DNA of 64,000 nt, taken from NCBI RefSeq assembly GCF_002209355.2, contig NZ_CP106855.1, positions 992,001 through 1,056,000 on the forward strand, read 5' to 3'. Source of the stretch: Bdellovibrio sp. SKB1291214. Its GTDB lineage: Bacteria; Bdellovibrionota; Bdellovibrionia; Bdellovibrionales; Bdellovibrionaceae. Below the pieces are notes generated by a model that had not been told where the DNA came from, ran no database searches, and worked only from the letters and a program-made list of their open reading frames with translations. Position numbers and translations under genes: made by a program. Numbering within the stretch: the first letter of the stretch is position 1; each line of letters opens with the position of its first letter. Below, one piece after another: positions 36,167-46,388 of this stretch.

Positions 36167-36913
36167 TCAGGAAATCGTCACCCAATCGCATTTGCCATCT
36201 TTAATACGGAATACTTTAACATGCTCTTCAAACCAAGAACCCAAATTGACAGAGCGGACGTCTCGGCCATGCGTTGACACAATTGCGTCGTCGAACACAT
36301 GCATATGACCAGATACAATGACATCAAAAGGACCTTCATCGTAGGCGCGAGGCACATGACCTCGGATCATTTTGATTAACTGCTCCTCATTACGATGACG
36401 ATAGTGACCGCTGCGTTCACGGCTTTTTTTGCTGGCACGGTTGCCGACATAATCCCAGAACTTCCCAGGAAAGACGTCTTTGAGAGGTTTAATGAATGGA
36501 TTCCGAATGATTGAACGATACTTTAGATATTTGATATCGTTCAGATTGATCAGATCTCCGTGCTCAACGCGCACTTTTAAATTATCAATTTGATAGTACT
36601 GAGCTTCGACAAAGACTTCGACGTTTAATTTTTTCTGAAAGTAACCTTCGACGTGAACGTCATGGTTTCCTTCGATGTAGGTAATACGTGCACCAGCATT
36701 TCTCAGGTCTTTCAAGGCATCCATCAAGGGCTGGAATTTTCTTGCAAAGAACTCAGAACCACCGATCCAAAGATCAAAGATATCACCCAACATAAAAAGG
36801 TGAACTTGCGAAGGATTTCCCTGCCGCAAAGAACGCAAAAAGCGCAACAGGATTTGCCCATTGCGCTCTTCTGCGGATTTCAAGTGGATGTCAGATATGA
36901 ACCAGGCTTCCAC
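36167..36913 (-). CDS. lpxH: UDP-2,3-diacylglucosamine hydrolase-like metallophosphoesterase (LpxH type)
   Basis: 248 residues, with the LpxH order of metal ligands: FISDIHLK, MLGDIFDLW, YIEGNHDVH, RVEHGDLIN, SGHMHVFD. LpxH cleaves UDP-2,3-diacylglucosamine to lipid X in lipid A synthesis on the cytosolic face. The GTG start overlaps the ftsZ stop by one base (TAGTG), so translation is coupled to ftsZ. This ties lipid A synthesis to the division cluster. The assignment could also fit a close LpxH paralogue. Confidence 0.82.
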   Translation of the reverse strand: MEAWFISDIHLKSAEERNGQILLRFLRSLRQGNPSQVHLFMLGDIFDLWIGGSEFFARKFQPLMDALKDLRNAGARITYIEGNHDVHVEGYFQKKLNVEVFVEAQYYQIDNLKVRVEHGDLINLNDIKYLKYRSIIRNPFIKPLKDVFPGKFWDYVGNRASKKSRERSGHYRHRNEEQLIKMIRGHVPRAYDEGPFDVIVSGHMHVFDDAIVSTHGRDVRSVNLGSWFEEHVKVFRIKDGKCDWVTIS

Positions 36914-38622
36914 TAGTCTTGTTTCAAATCAAAACCTTGTTTCTTGCGGATGAATGCAGGTACTTCCAAGTTTTGAGAAGAGAATGGAGAGCTCAACACT
37001 TCACGTGCCATGCGACGAGCTTCTTCCAAAGATTGTTGTTCGTGGTCTACGTTCATAGACAACTGTTCAGGATTTGCATGACGGTTTTTAAGGTCTTGGC
37101 TTTCTTTGAAAGCGCGAGCCTTAGCCAACAACAAATCACGAGGAGAAACACCTTCAACTTGTGGTTGGATAGGTGTTGCCATCTCTGGCTGAGCCGGTTG
37201 TGCTACTGGTTGCTGCATTGGCTGAGCTTGTGGAGGCACTTGTGCTGCCACAGACTGAGCGGCTTGTTGAGCAACTTGCGGTGTTACTTGAGCAACTGGA
37301 GGAACTGTTACAGTTTCAACTACGGGTTGCTGGGGTAACCCCGGAGTGACCGGAACTTCCACTTGCTGCTGGTAAGTGTAGTTCATCACTTGGGACTGCA
37401 CTGTCGCGATAGGCGGCAGTTCAACTGGTGTAGCCTGTTGAGGCATCACCGGCATAGTTGGCATTGTAGGCATAACAGGCATTTGATTCATGTTAGGCAT
37501 CTGTGGCATTTGGAACTGAGGCATTTGCGGAATGCTGTTCATGTTTGGCATTTGTGGCATTTGCATACCCATGCCCATGTTGTTCATACCGAATTGAGCC
37601 GACTGTTGGTTCAAGAAATTTTGCATTTGGTTTACTTGAGCCATGTCGTTGACAAGTTTAACTTCGTGAGAGTCAAAACCAGTTGCAATAACAGTGACGC
37701 GAACTTCATCGCCCATAGATTCGTCGATAACAGCACCAAAGATGATTTCTGCGTCTTCGTGAGCAGCTTCTGTCACAAGAGTCGTTGCTTCGTTCACTTC
37801 GTACAATGACAACTCAGAACCACCTGTGATGTTCACAATGATACCAGTTGCACCGTCGATTTTTACGTTCTCAAGAAGTGGAGAAGAAATCGCTGCAGTT
37901 GCTGCTTCTACTGCGCGGTTTTCACCTTTAGCAGCACCAGTACCCATGATCGCGATACCTTTAGAAGACATAACCGTACGGATATCTGCGAAGTCCAAGT
38001 TGATCAAACCACGGATGTTGATCAAATCAGAAATACCTTTAACCGCTTGCAAAAGTACTTCGTCAGCTTTTTTGAATGTATCCAAAAGTGGAGTTTTTTC
38101 AGCTGCGATAGTCAAAAGTTTTTGGTTCGGGATTACGATCAATGTATCAACATTGTCTTTAAGTTCTTGAAGACCGGCATCAGCGTGTTTACCACGTTTT
38201 TTACCTTCGAAAAGGAATGGCTTCGTCACAACACCGATAGTTAGTGCGCCCAATTCGCGAGCGATTTTCGCTACGATCGGAGCGCCACCAGTACCCGTAC
38301 CACCGCCCATACCAGCAGTGACGAATACCATGTCAGAACCTTCCAATTTTTCTACGATTTCGTTGTATGATTCGATTGCAGCTCTGCGGCCGACATCTGG
38401 ATTTGCACCGGCGCCCAAACCTTTTGTCAAATCGATACCCAATTGGATTTTGTTAGATGCTTTATGTGAGTTCAAAGCTTGGATATCTGTATTTGCTACG
38501 ATGAATTCAACGCCGCCCATTTCAGAAGCGATCATTGTAGAAACTGCGTTGCTACCGCCACCGCCGACGCCTACAACTTTGATATTCGCACCGATATTGA
38601 TATTTTCTTCTAATTCAAACAT
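36913..38622 (-). CDS. ftsZ: Cell division protein FtsZ with extended Met/Pro/Gln linker
   Basis: 569 residues, far longer than the usual 380-400. The GTPase domain is complete: [11 protein letters not shown], the tubulin signature [10 protein letters not shown], and the T7 loop NLDFADI. From about residue 325 to 545 runs a low-complexity linker with MPQMPNM-type repeats followed by Gln/Val/Pro-rich sequence. The conserved C-terminal peptide VPAFIRKK for FtsA/ZipA-type binding ends the protein. It forms the division ring in the cytoplasm. GGGAGGGAC precedes the ATG. ftsA is directly upstream. Confidence 0.97.
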   Translation of the reverse strand: MFELEENINIGANIKVVGVGGGGSNAVSTMIASEMGGVEFIVANTDIQALNSHKASNKIQLGIDLTKGLGAGANPDVGRRAAIESYNEIVEKLEGSDMVFVTAGMGGGTGTGGAPIVAKIARELGALTIGVVTKPFLFEGKKRGKHADAGLQELKDNVDTLIVIPNQKLLTIAAEKTPLLDTFKKADEVLLQAVKGISDLINIRGLINLDFADIRTVMSSKGIAIMGTGAAKGENRAVEAATAAISSPLLENVKIDGATGIIVNITGGSELSLYEVNEATTLVTEAAHEDAEIIFGAVIDESMGDEVRVTVIATGFDSHEVKLVNDMAQVNQMQNFLNQQSAQFGMNNMGMGMQMPQMPNMNSIPQMPQFQMPQMPNMNQMPVMPTMPTMPVMPQQATPVELPPIATVQSQVMNYTYQQQVEVPVTPGLPQQPVVETVTVPPVAQVTPQVAQQAAQSVAAQVPPQAQPMQQPVAQPAQPEMATPIQPQVEGVSPRDLLLAKARAFKESQDLKNRHANPEQLSMNVDHEQQSLEEARRMAREVLSSPFSSQNLEVPAFIRKKQGFDLKQD

Positions 38623-38688
38623 GTTGTCCCTCCCGACGATGCTTAAAAGATACAGAGGCCTCCAGCCCCCACCGAGTAAATTTAAAAA

Positions 38689-39948
38689 CTAAAAAACCTT
38701 GTCGAACATTTCCTTAAGACGCTTGGTCAAGCCGTTGATCGACTCTCCAATATTGATCTCAAGTTCCTGCGTATGCTGGCCCATCAACAAATCTTTACGT
38801 TGTGACAAACCATACTGTAACAATCCAACTGCTGCAGAGAACTCACCAGACTTCACGACATCAGTCAGACCACCGATCTCCAAAGGCGCACCTCTGCGAA
38901 CCGGAATATCAAAAATAAACTCACCCATTTCGATCAGGCCGTCCAACTGACTTGCTCCGCCAGTCAAAACGATACCTGAACCCAACATTGGCATCACACC
39001 GCTCATACGAATATCGTTAGCGATCAGATTCAATGTTTCTTCGGCGCGGGCTTCGATCACATCAGCAAGATCCTTGCGAGGGATCACGCGAGCTTTACGA
39101 CCGCCTACACCTTCAACTTCGATTGTTTCGTTGTCGTTCACCATGGATGCCATTGCGCAACCGTATTTTTTCTTTAAAACCTCGGCCGCGAACTGAGGAG
39201 TTCTAAGTCCTACAGCCACGTCGTGAGTAAAGTGTGAACCGCCAACTGGAATAATAGAGGAGTGAGCTACGCTGCCGTTGACGAAGTACAAGTTATTACA
39301 AGTACCGCCACCCATATCGACAACGACTACGCCCAGATTTTTTTCATCATTAGAAATAACAGCTGTTGCAGATGCTAGCTGGCTTAAAACCAAACCAGCA
39401 ATTTTCAATCCCGCTTTCTCAACACATTTGACAGTGTTTTGGATCGCAGATTGGCTGCCTGTAACAATATGAACATTCGCTTCCAAACGGATACCTGACA
39501 TGCCCACTGGATCAGTGATGCCGTCTTGACCGTCGACTTTGAATTCTCTTGGAAGGATGTGCAAAACGGTACGGTCTGTTGGAACGGCTACTGCTTTCGC
39601 CGCTTCGATCACGCGATCAATTTCAGAAGGTGTTACCTCACGATTTTTGATTGCGACCATACCTTTTGAGTCGAAAGAAGAAATATGAGTTCCAGAAACG
39701 CCCACCCATACTTCGCCGACGCTGTAACCAGACATCAACTCTGCTTCTTCTTTTGCTTTTTTAATAGAATCGGTTGTTGCCTCAATATTAACGACAACAC
39801 CCTGGCGGATGCCTGTATTAGGAGCAGTTCCTACTCCCGCGACTTCGATTTTCCCTTCGGGATTGACGGTTCCGATGACGAAACAAACTTTGGTCGAACC
39901 AATATCCAAACCAGCCAATACCGGAGCTTTCGGTTTTGATGTACTCAT
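38689..39948 (-). CDS. ftsA: Cell division protein FtsA
   Basis: 419 residues of the actin-like ATPase that tethers FtsZ to the membrane. It has the phosphate-1 motif AGLDIGSTKVCFVIG, phosphate-2 VVVDMGGGTCNNLYF, adenosine motif GIVLTGGASQLDGL, and the C-terminal amphipathic helix (NGLTKRLKEMFDKVF) for membrane binding. It lies between ftsQ and ftsZ on the same strand, the classic order, with 66 bases before ftsZ. Confidence 0.97.
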   Translation of the reverse strand: MSTSKPKAPVLAGLDIGSTKVCFVIGTVNPEGKIEVAGVGTAPNTGIRQGVVVNIEATTDSIKKAKEEAELMSGYSVGEVWVGVSGTHISSFDSKGMVAIKNREVTPSEIDRVIEAAKAVAVPTDRTVLHILPREFKVDGQDGITDPVGMSGIRLEANVHIVTGSQSAIQNTVKCVEKAGLKIAGLVLSQLASATAVISNDEKNLGVVVVDMGGGTCNNLYFVNGSVAHSSIIPVGGSHFTHDVAVGLRTPQFAAEVLKKKYGCAMASMVNDNETIEVEGVGGRKARVIPRKDLADVIEARAEETLNLIANDIRMSGVMPMLGSGIVLTGGASQLDGLIEMGEFIFDIPVRRGAPLEIGGLTDVVKSGEFSAAVGLLQYGLSQRKDLLMGQHTQELEINIGESINGLTKRLKEMFDKVF

Positions 39949-40072
39949 CCCTAAGTCCTCGTATATGACACCCTATTTGAGCGTCTTTGTTTGAGAGACC
40001 GACGAATAAAATCATTTTATTCGATTTGAGCCGAACGCGAGCTCGACTTTAGATGGTCTTCCAGACTTAAGC

Positions 40073-40819
40073 TTAGGGATCCTTACGCAACCTGACAAGG
40101 ACTTTCTTCGACAGATCCGCGTCTATGACGCGAGCGTCAAACTGCTTTGTTTCGAGGTAATCAACGACGCGAGAAACGCGCGCTGCCTTTAGTGCCACTT
40201 GGTCTTCACCGATTTTGACCTGTGTTCCCGTCTTAATCAGTGTCATCCAAAAACCTTCTTTATTATCGTAACGAACTTCCGAAATTGTTTTTCTGCTGAA
40301 GGATCCGTTCGTAGGAATTTGCTCGATCACATCAACAGCTTTCTTACGAAGATCTTTTTTCTTAGCGAAAGCATCTCCATCTAAGATCGCAAGGTCTGGC
40401 GCTTCCTTTGCTTCGATAGGATCTAGGAAATCACCACTCTTAATAATAGGAACAAGCTTTCCGGCTTTACCCATATAAAGAAGTTTCACTTCGTAAGGTC
40501 TCACACGCAAAGAAAGTGTCGTAGGCCATTGACGAGAAATCTGTACGCCCTCGATCCACTCTTGTTTTTGTAACTCTTTATTTACAGATCTCAATTTGAT
40601 GTTCCAAAGAGATTCGCCTTTGTATTTAGCAAGGGCGGCTTCTAGCGCATCGACATTTGGTTTTAAAAACTGCTCTTGGCCTTGAGGTGGATTTTCCAAA
40701 ACCACTTCCACTTTTTGAATATTGAAAAAGCCATTTTCATTCAAATAATAGAGAGTACCAATCAAAGCGGCTGGAATAACAACGAACCCAACAAATAATT
40801 TCAGCACCAACTTCTTCAC
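40073..40819 (-). CDS. ftsQ: Cell division protein FtsQ/DivIB
   Basis: About 248 residues: a short cytoplasmic start, one membrane helix (LFVGFVVIPAALIGTLYYL), a POTRA domain (FNIQKVEVVL through SLWNIKLRSVNKELQKQEWIEGVQISRQWPTTLSLRVRPYE), and a beta domain to the end. It links early and late division proteins. The start used is GTG 40819, with GGAG seven bases upstream; a GTG at 40849 has its AAGG too close. It begins the ftsQ-ftsA-ftsZ-lpxH block; its upstream neighbour is a divergent chemoreceptor. Confidence 0.88.
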   Translation of the reverse strand: MKKLVLKLFVGFVVIPAALIGTLYYLNENGFFNIQKVEVVLENPPQGQEQFLKPNVDALEAALAKYKGESLWNIKLRSVNKELQKQEWIEGVQISRQWPTTLSLRVRPYEVKLLYMGKAGKLVPIIKSGDFLDPIEAKEAPDLAILDGDAFAKKKDLRKKAVDVIEQIPTNGSFSRKTISEVRYDNKEGFWMTLIKTGTQVKIGEDQVALKAARVSRVVDYLETKQFDARVIDADLSKKVLVRLRKDP

Positions 40820-41062
40820 AAGAACTCTCCAAAAGAACGGCTTTTCCACCTTAGCGTATCAATATTCACTCGACCTTTCACTGACTGACACCAGTGAAAA
40901 ATAAAACACGACTAAGGAAGGGTTCATTCAAAACAGCATGGAATCCAACTGTTTTTAGATGAAGGTTTCTGGACAGGACTAAAGTTTTGATGTCACATTT
41001 ACCTAAGGAATACGCGAACTTCTCTCCATATAGTCCAATGACTCCTTACCGATATTACATGC

Positions 41063-42580
41063 ATGAAATTTGGATCAAAGATCATTTTAAATATCGCAGT
41101 CTCTAGCGTGGTTTGTTCTCTGGCAGCCGTGGCTATTTCGTCTTCAAAAATTCACAAACAAGGCCAAGAGCAACTGGTGGAAAAATCCCAAGCTATATTG
41201 TCCCGTCTTGAAGCTATTCGTGGTTACATCGCCACTCAGGGTGGACTTGAAGAAGATATCAAACACATGGTTGCGACCTATCCGGATGGAAAGCTTCCAG
41301 CTGAAGCCCAAGAACGCATTCTTCACAAAGTTCCAATCTATGCCTCTATTAAAGTAGGTTTTGAAAACGCAGATAAGGATCACTATAAGTTCCGCGTTTT
41401 TGCGGCTCACCCAAGACGCGTTCAAAATACGCCCACAGCTAGCGAATCTGAAATCTTGAAAATGTTTGAATCAAAACCAGAGCTGACTGAGTTTGTAGAA
41501 AACAAAGACGGTGAGATCACGGTCTACCGACCGATCCGTTTATCTGCTCAACAAGGTTGTATGCTTTGCCATGGTCATCCCTCCACTTCTCCATGGGGTA
41601 ACGGCAAAGACATTTTGGGCTTCCCGATGGAAAATTGGGCTGATGGAAAAATGCACGGTGTATTCGCGGTAAAGTCTTCCACCGAGGAAGTGAAAGCAGC
41701 GGCTAACAACGCATCTATTTCTATTTTGCTTTGGACAACATTAATTTCAGCTTTCATCTTAGTTGTTTCATACCTACTGATCCGCAAACCATTAGGCGCG
41801 TTGATGGAATCCATCAACAAGCTCAACGTTGCGGGCACACAAGTTTCTGCCACTTCGAATGAAATTCTTGCTTCAAGCCAAACAGTGACGCAATCTTCTG
41901 TGAAAGCCGCAGCATCCATCGAAGAAACATCTGCCTCTACAGAAGAAATTTCCAGCATGGTTAAACGCAATAGCGAACATGCCAACGAAGCGAAAAACCT
42001 GGCTCACCAAGCTTCACAAAAAGCACATATTGGCGAACAAGAAGTCCGTAAATTAACGTCGTCAATGGAAGACATTTCTGCAAGTTCGAAAAAAATTGAA
42101 GAGATCATCACCGTGATCGACGACATTGCTTTCCAAACAAACCTGCTGGCATTGAATGCCTCTGTCGAAGCTGCTCGCGCAGGAGAACATGGTAAAGGCT
42201 TTGCCGTGGTCGCTGATGCCGTTCGTTCTTTAGCGCAAAGAAGTGCAACATCTGCCAAAGAGATTTCAAACCTGATCAATGAAAGTGCGAAAAAAGTAGA
42301 ACACGGCCACGAGGTCGTTCGCTCCAGCGAAGCGTCTTTGAAAGAAATCGTGACATCTATCGAAAAGCTTTCAAACCTGAACACAGAAATTTCAACAGCC
42401 AGCGCTGAGCAAGAACAAGGTATCGCGCAAATCAACCAAGCACTAACCGATATGGAAAAGATAACAATCTCCAACACAAGCTCTGCCCAAGAAGTTTCCA
42501 CAGCCTCTGAAGAGCTCAACAACCAAGCCGACGTCATGAAAACCGTCGTCGACGACCTAACCAAGCTAATGGCCGGCTAA
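41063..42580 (+). CDS. Methyl-accepting chemotaxis protein with haem c-type sensor (paralogue of 12037-13566)
   Basis: 505 residues, the same layout and almost the same residue numbering as the copy at 12037: N-terminal helix, Tll0287-like domain with CxxCH (C166, C169, H170 in GCMLCHGHP), KMHGVFAV, a second helix near 225-245, and a signalling domain with [25 protein letters not shown]. It should bind haem covalently in the periplasm. It lies on the plus strand between ftsQ and murC, inside an otherwise minus-strand cluster. Only a weak ribosome site is visible. Confidence 0.9.
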   Translation: MKFGSKIILNIAVSSVVCSLAAVAISSSKIHKQGQEQLVEKSQAILSRLEAIRGYIATQGGLEEDIKHMVATYPDGKLPAEAQERILHKVPIYASIKVGFENADKDHYKFRVFAAHPRRVQNTPTASESEILKMFESKPELTEFVENKDGEITVYRPIRLSAQQGCMLCHGHPSTSPWGNGKDILGFPMENWADGKMHGVFAVKSSTEEVKAAANNASISILLWTTLISAFILVVSYLLIRKPLGALMESINKLNVAGTQVSATSNEILASSQTVTQSSVKAAASIEETSASTEEISSMVKRNSEHANEAKNLAHQASQKAHIGEQEVRKLTSSMEDISASSKKIEEIITVIDDIAFQTNLLALNASVEAARAGEHGKGFAVVADAVRSLAQRSATSAKEISNLINESAKKVEHGHEVVRSSEASLKEIVTSIEKLSNLNTEISTASAEQEQGIAQINQALTDMEKITISNTSSAQEVSTASEELNNQADVMKTVVDDLTKLMAG

Positions 42581-42621
42581 AAGGCACGGACTTCCCTCCA
42601 AAGGTAGTTACTTACCTCATG

Positions 42622-42663
42622 AAAATAAAAAACCCACGACTTAAAAGCGTGGGTTTTTATTTT
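42622..42663. terminator. Bidirectional terminator between chemoreceptor and murC
   Basis: A stem of about 16 pairs, AAAATAAAAACCCACG-type left arm (one extra A) with CGTGGGTTTTTATTTT on the right, around a nine-base loop. It lies between convergent genes and has T-runs on both strands. Confidence 0.92.
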
Positions 42664-42681
42664 CAAGTAAGGACGTAACTT

Positions 42682-44049
42682 TTAATTTTGGATTTTATCC
42701 AAGACATCTAATCCTAGCTTCCAGCCGTCGCCGGCGCCTAGGGTGATGAAGACGTCGCCGTCTTTAAGCATCGATACAATCTTAGAAGAAGATTTATCGT
42801 CGCGAAGGAAGTACTGCGCGTGCTCGTGCTTCATTTCAGAAGCCAGCTTTTCAGAGCTGATACCTGGAATCGGTGCCTCACCTGCCGGATAAATATCTGT
42901 CAGCAAGATTTGATCAGCTTCCATGAACGCTGTCGTAAAATCATGCCAGCAGTGCTGAGTACGAGAGAAACGATGTGGTTGGAAATACACCACCAAGCGA
43001 TTATTTGGATACTTCTCGCGGAAAGCTTGAAGAACCGCACGCACCTCTGTTGGATGGTGACCATAGTCATCGTATACTCTGATGCCTTTTTTCTCGCCTT
43101 TAAAGTGGAAGCGACGGTCAACACCATCAAAGCGCTGCAAGCCGGCTGCACACTGTTCAAACGGAATACCTGCCGCAAGACCTGCACAGATTGCTGCCAC
43201 TGCATTCAAAGCATTGTGACGGCCGGGAACGTTGAGCTTAAACTTACCCACCAAGTGACGAGTACCAAGCAAGCGATCACTGCGATACAAAGAGTAATTG
43301 CCTTGCTCGCCCGAAAGAACCAAATCGTTCTTTTCGTCGAAGCCATAGTACAAAATACGTTTCGGGAAGTTTTCAAAAATTTGACGAACGATAGGATCAT
43401 CACCGCAAGCGATGATTTTTCCATAAAATGGAACTTTCAAGGCAAAGTCATAGAAGTTCTTTTGCAAGTTCTCGAAAGTTTTATAGTGATCCAAGTGATC
43501 CGAATCGATGTTCGTGATGATCGCGATCTCAGGAGTTAGTTTATTGAAACTACCATCTGACTCATCGGCCTCAGCCACCAACCACTCACCTTCGCCAAGA
43601 AGAGCTGTGGATTTGATCATTTCAAAACGACCACCAACCACAATTGTTGGCTTCATATTTCCTTCCAGAAAAATCGCCGACGTCATTGACGTTGTCGTTG
43701 TTTTTCCGTGCGTGCCCGCCACAGCGATACCGCGTTTCAAACGCATGATCTCCGCCAAGGCTTCCGCACGCGGAATCAATGGAATCTGACGAGCGCGTGC
43801 TTCATAAATTTCTGGATTACCATATTGAATCGCGGAAGAGTAAACCACCACATCTGCATCACCAATATTGGAAGCAGCATGGCCTTTGAAAACTTTCACG
43901 CCCATTTCGCGCAGACGTTCCGTGTTCGCGTTTTCTGCGATATCACTTCCTGAAACTTTCGCACCCATGTTGTGCAAGAGTTCAGCGAGTCCACACATAC
44001 CGATACCGCCCACACCGACGAAGTGGAATTTGGCGTGTTGTAATTTCAT
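42682..44049 (-). CDS. murC: UDP-N-acetylmuramate-L-alanine ligase
   Basis: 455 residues, the normal length. Glycine-rich start FHFVGVGGIGMCGLAELL, ATP-binding loop AGTHGKTTTTSM, central ligase blocks EADESDGSF and NIDSDHLDHY, and C-terminal DDYGHHPTEV and FQPHRFSRT. It adds the first peptide residue, L-alanine, to UDP-MurNAc in the cytoplasm. The start overlaps the end of murG by four bases. murB, which often follows, is absent. Confidence 0.97.
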   Translation of the reverse strand: MKLQHAKFHFVGVGGIGMCGLAELLHNMGAKVSGSDIAENANTERLREMGVKVFKGHAASNIGDADVVVYSSAIQYGNPEIYEARARQIPLIPRAEALAEIMRLKRGIAVAGTHGKTTTTSMTSAIFLEGNMKPTIVVGGRFEMIKSTALLGEGEWLVAEADESDGSFNKLTPEIAIITNIDSDHLDHYKTFENLQKNFYDFALKVPFYGKIIACGDDPIVRQIFENFPKRILYYGFDEKNDLVLSGEQGNYSLYRSDRLLGTRHLVGKFKLNVPGRHNALNAVAAICAGLAAGIPFEQCAAGLQRFDGVDRRFHFKGEKKGIRVYDDYGHHPTEVRAVLQAFREKYPNNRLVVYFQPHRFSRTQHCWHDFTTAFMEADQILLTDIYPAGEAPIPGISSEKLASEMKHEHAQYFLRDDKSSSKIVSMLKDGDVFITLGAGDGWKLGLDVLDKIQN

Positions 44050-45119
44050 TGCAAGATTTCCTTTGCGATGGTTGTTGCTGCCTGGGGAACATAAAGATCT
44101 TTTATATTCCGAACCATTTGCTCGCGCAAAGCTTTATCTTGGCGAAGAGATTGTACTTCTGAAATCAATCTTTCAGGCGTTAAATCTTTCTGCAAAATCA
44201 TGCGACCCGCATTTCGGGCGACAAGGCTCTCTGCATTTTTTTGCTGATGATCATCAGCAGCTCCTGGCAATGGCACAATAATAGGAATTATACCAAATGC
44301 TGCGGCCTCCGCAATGGAACTGGCCCCACCACGGCTCACAATAATATCTGCCCATTGGTAGTACTTTGGCATATCGAAGATATACTCATGATAATCCACA
44401 TTGGCGCCAGAATTTTGATATTTGACAGATATCGTTGGGAAATCAGCACTTCCCAACTGGTGAACGACAGCTAAATCCCTGGTCCACTCACCCCCGGCTA
44501 AGATCGCGTCGCTCAAACAGTTGTTAATAACTCTTGAGCCTTGGCTGCCACCGAACGCTAAAAGATGAAATTTCTCATCTTTATGAGCAGAGTGAACAGC
44601 GCTCTCGATCTCTGCTCTGACGGGCATTCCCGCCTGAACAATACGATCGCCCTTTAGGTGCTTGCGAGATTCCTCAAATACCACAAAACATTTATCCACG
44701 AAGCGGGACAAGAAACGATTCGCCATTCCTGGCATTACATTGGGCTCCCAGATCGCAGTATTAAAGCCGACGATACTTGCGGCAAGGACAAAGGGTCCCG
44801 AGGCATAGCCTCCCACTCCGATCACGTACAACGGCTTTAGTTGCATCAACAAGCGGAACGACTGCCACAATCCCAAAGGAATGCGTAACAAGGTTTTTAG
44901 TTTCTTTATAGGGCTTTTCACATTGAGCTGACCAGATTCGATCAGATGGAGAGGGAAACCCTCGCGAGGTACGATTTTAGATTCCATCCCGCGCGAAGTC
45001 CCCACGAAATGGATCTCGACAGAGGGATCCAGTTTCTGGATAGCGCGGGCAATAGCGATCCCAGGGTAAATATGGCCACCAGTGCCACCCCCAGCAATCA
45101 CAACGGTTCTTTTAGTCAT
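44046..45119 (-). CDS. murG: Undecaprenyldiphospho-muramoylpentapeptide N-acetylglucosaminyltransferase
   Basis: 357 residues with the MurG donor loop IAGGGTGGHIYPGIAIA, the GVGGYASGPFVLAA segment, FGGSQGSRVINN, and the UDP-GlcNAc site SRGGASSIAEAAAFGIIPIIVPLP. It converts lipid I to lipid II at the inner face of the membrane. It overlaps ftsW by eight bases upstream and murC by four bases downstream, so the three are tightly coupled. Confidence 0.97.
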   Translation of the reverse strand: MTKRTVVIAGGGTGGHIYPGIAIARAIQKLDPSVEIHFVGTSRGMESKIVPREGFPLHLIESGQLNVKSPIKKLKTLLRIPLGLWQSFRLLMQLKPLYVIGVGGYASGPFVLAASIVGFNTAIWEPNVMPGMANRFLSRFVDKCFVVFEESRKHLKGDRIVQAGMPVRAEIESAVHSAHKDEKFHLLAFGGSQGSRVINNCLSDAILAGGEWTRDLAVVHQLGSADFPTISVKYQNSGANVDYHEYIFDMPKYYQWADIIVSRGGASSIAEAAAFGIIPIIVPLPGAADDHQQKNAESLVARNAGRMILQKDLTPERLISEVQSLRQDKALREQMVRNIKDLYVPQAATTIAKEILQ

Positions 45120-46263
45120 GTGCTTTCACTTTCGATGTATTCCAACGAGATGTTCCGAAACGTTTTGAGAATTTATCTTCTTCGAAGGAATTTTCAATAT
45201 TCAAAATCAATCCGAACATAAAACACAAAGCGACAAGGGAGCTACCACCATAACTTAAGAAAGGCAGCGTCAAACCTTTTGTCGGAAGAAGTCCCATTAC
45301 CACACCCGCATTGATGAATACGCTTAAACCGAAAGTCATCGATAATCCCAAAGCCAAAGAACGTTTGAAAGCGTCTTCTGTTTTCATCGCAATCTGAATA
45401 CCACGGAATACCACGAAACCGTACAGAGCCAAGATCGCGATGAAACCGACAAAGCCCATCTCTTCACCCAAAACCGCTAACGTGAAATCTGTATGAGCCT
45501 CAGGAAGGAAGAAAAGCTTTCCTTGTCCTTGCCCCAGGCCTGCGCCTGTCAAGCCGCCCGAGTGAAAACTCAGCATACTTTGAATCACTTGAAAGCCTTT
45601 TTGCGCAGGATCGGACCATGGATCCAGAAACGCCAACACACGAGCACGACGATAAGGCACCGTCATCACTAACATATAAAATGCGGGAACGATGATAGCG
45701 AAAGCCGCCACGATATATTTCCATTGCAAACCAAAGGCGAACAACAAACTCACTGCGACCATCGTGATGATCGCAAAAGATCCAAAGTCTGGCTGGCGCA
45801 ATAACAGGAACATCGGAACGATCATCGCCAATGCCAACCACCACCATTTCACGTGGCCCAAAATATTATCGCGGCGACATAACAAACTTGCGAACCAAAC
45901 CGAAAATGAAATTTTCAAAAGCTCTGCGGGCTCAAAGCGGATACCGAATGGAAGTTGAATCCAGCGGATCGCACCCCCGACTCGAACACCTAAACCAGGT
46001 ACGAAAGTCATCAAGACACCGATAGCCGCTGCAAACCACAGCATCCAACCGTGTTTTTCAATATACTTAAAGGGGATATGAATGGTGCCGACCAAAACAC
46101 AGGCAGCAATTAAGGCAAAGACAAGTTGTCGTTTAAAAAAGAAAAGACCATCACCATAGGATTCGATCGCGAAAATAAAACTGGAAGAGTAAACTTGCAC
46201 CAGGCCGATGCCTAACAAAGTGATGATCGCTAAAAACAAGCTGCTCGATAAATATCTGAACAT
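45112..46263 (-). CDS. ftsW: Septal peptidoglycan glycosyltransferase FtsW
   Basis: About 383 residues with about ten membrane helices of the SEDS family. Key blocks: GGAIRWIQLPFGIRFEPAELLKISF, QPDFGS (the motif after the conserved Arg), YQ-free FQVIQSMLSFHSGGLTGAGLGQGQ, EAHTDFTLAVLGEEMGF and LPFLSYGGSSL. It polymerises lipid II with FtsI during division. ATG 46263 has GGGAG six bases upstream; a longer frame to 46323 has no support. It heads the ftsW-murG-murC block. Confidence 0.95.
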   Translation of the reverse strand: MFRYLSSSLFLAIITLLGIGLVQVYSSSFIFAIESYGDGLFFFKRQLVFALIAACVLVGTIHIPFKYIEKHGWMLWFAAAIGVLMTFVPGLGVRVGGAIRWIQLPFGIRFEPAELLKISFSVWFASLLCRRDNILGHVKWWWLALAMIVPMFLLLRQPDFGSFAIITMVAVSLLFAFGLQWKYIVAAFAIIVPAFYMLVMTVPYRRARVLAFLDPWSDPAQKGFQVIQSMLSFHSGGLTGAGLGQGQGKLFFLPEAHTDFTLAVLGEEMGFVGFIAILALYGFVVFRGIQIAMKTEDAFKRSLALGLSMTFGLSVFINAGVVMGLLPTKGLTLPFLSYGGSSLVALCFMFGLILNIENSFEEDKFSKRFGTSRWNTSKVKAHD

Positions 46264-46346
46264 GATGGACTCCCAAAGGCGCCGATAATTGCAGCCTTTA
46301 TTGTAGCCAGAAGTCCATTTCAACGTCTAGGAGTCGCTCCAAGACT

Positions 46347-46369
46347 GGACCCTGTTAAAATCAGGGTCC
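46347..46369. terminator. Hairpin downstream of the small lipoprotein gene
   Basis: GGACCCTG pairs with CAGGGTCC around a seven-base loop (TTAAAAT). It lies between the small lipoprotein gene (minus, ends 46389) and ftsW, about 80 bases before the ftsW start. No T-run on the minus strand, so termination may be partial. Confidence 0.5.
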
Positions 46370-46388
46370 TTGAGGCTTTTACGAAAGA

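Noticed and set aside
42004-42564. 186-codon minus-strand open frame
   Set aside because: It is antisense to the chemoreceptor signalling domain; such Ser/Ala-rich shadows are usual opposite these coiled coils.
42820-43539. 239-codon plus-strand open frame
   Set aside because: It is antisense to murC and encodes a Cys/His/Arg-rich non-protein-like sequence.
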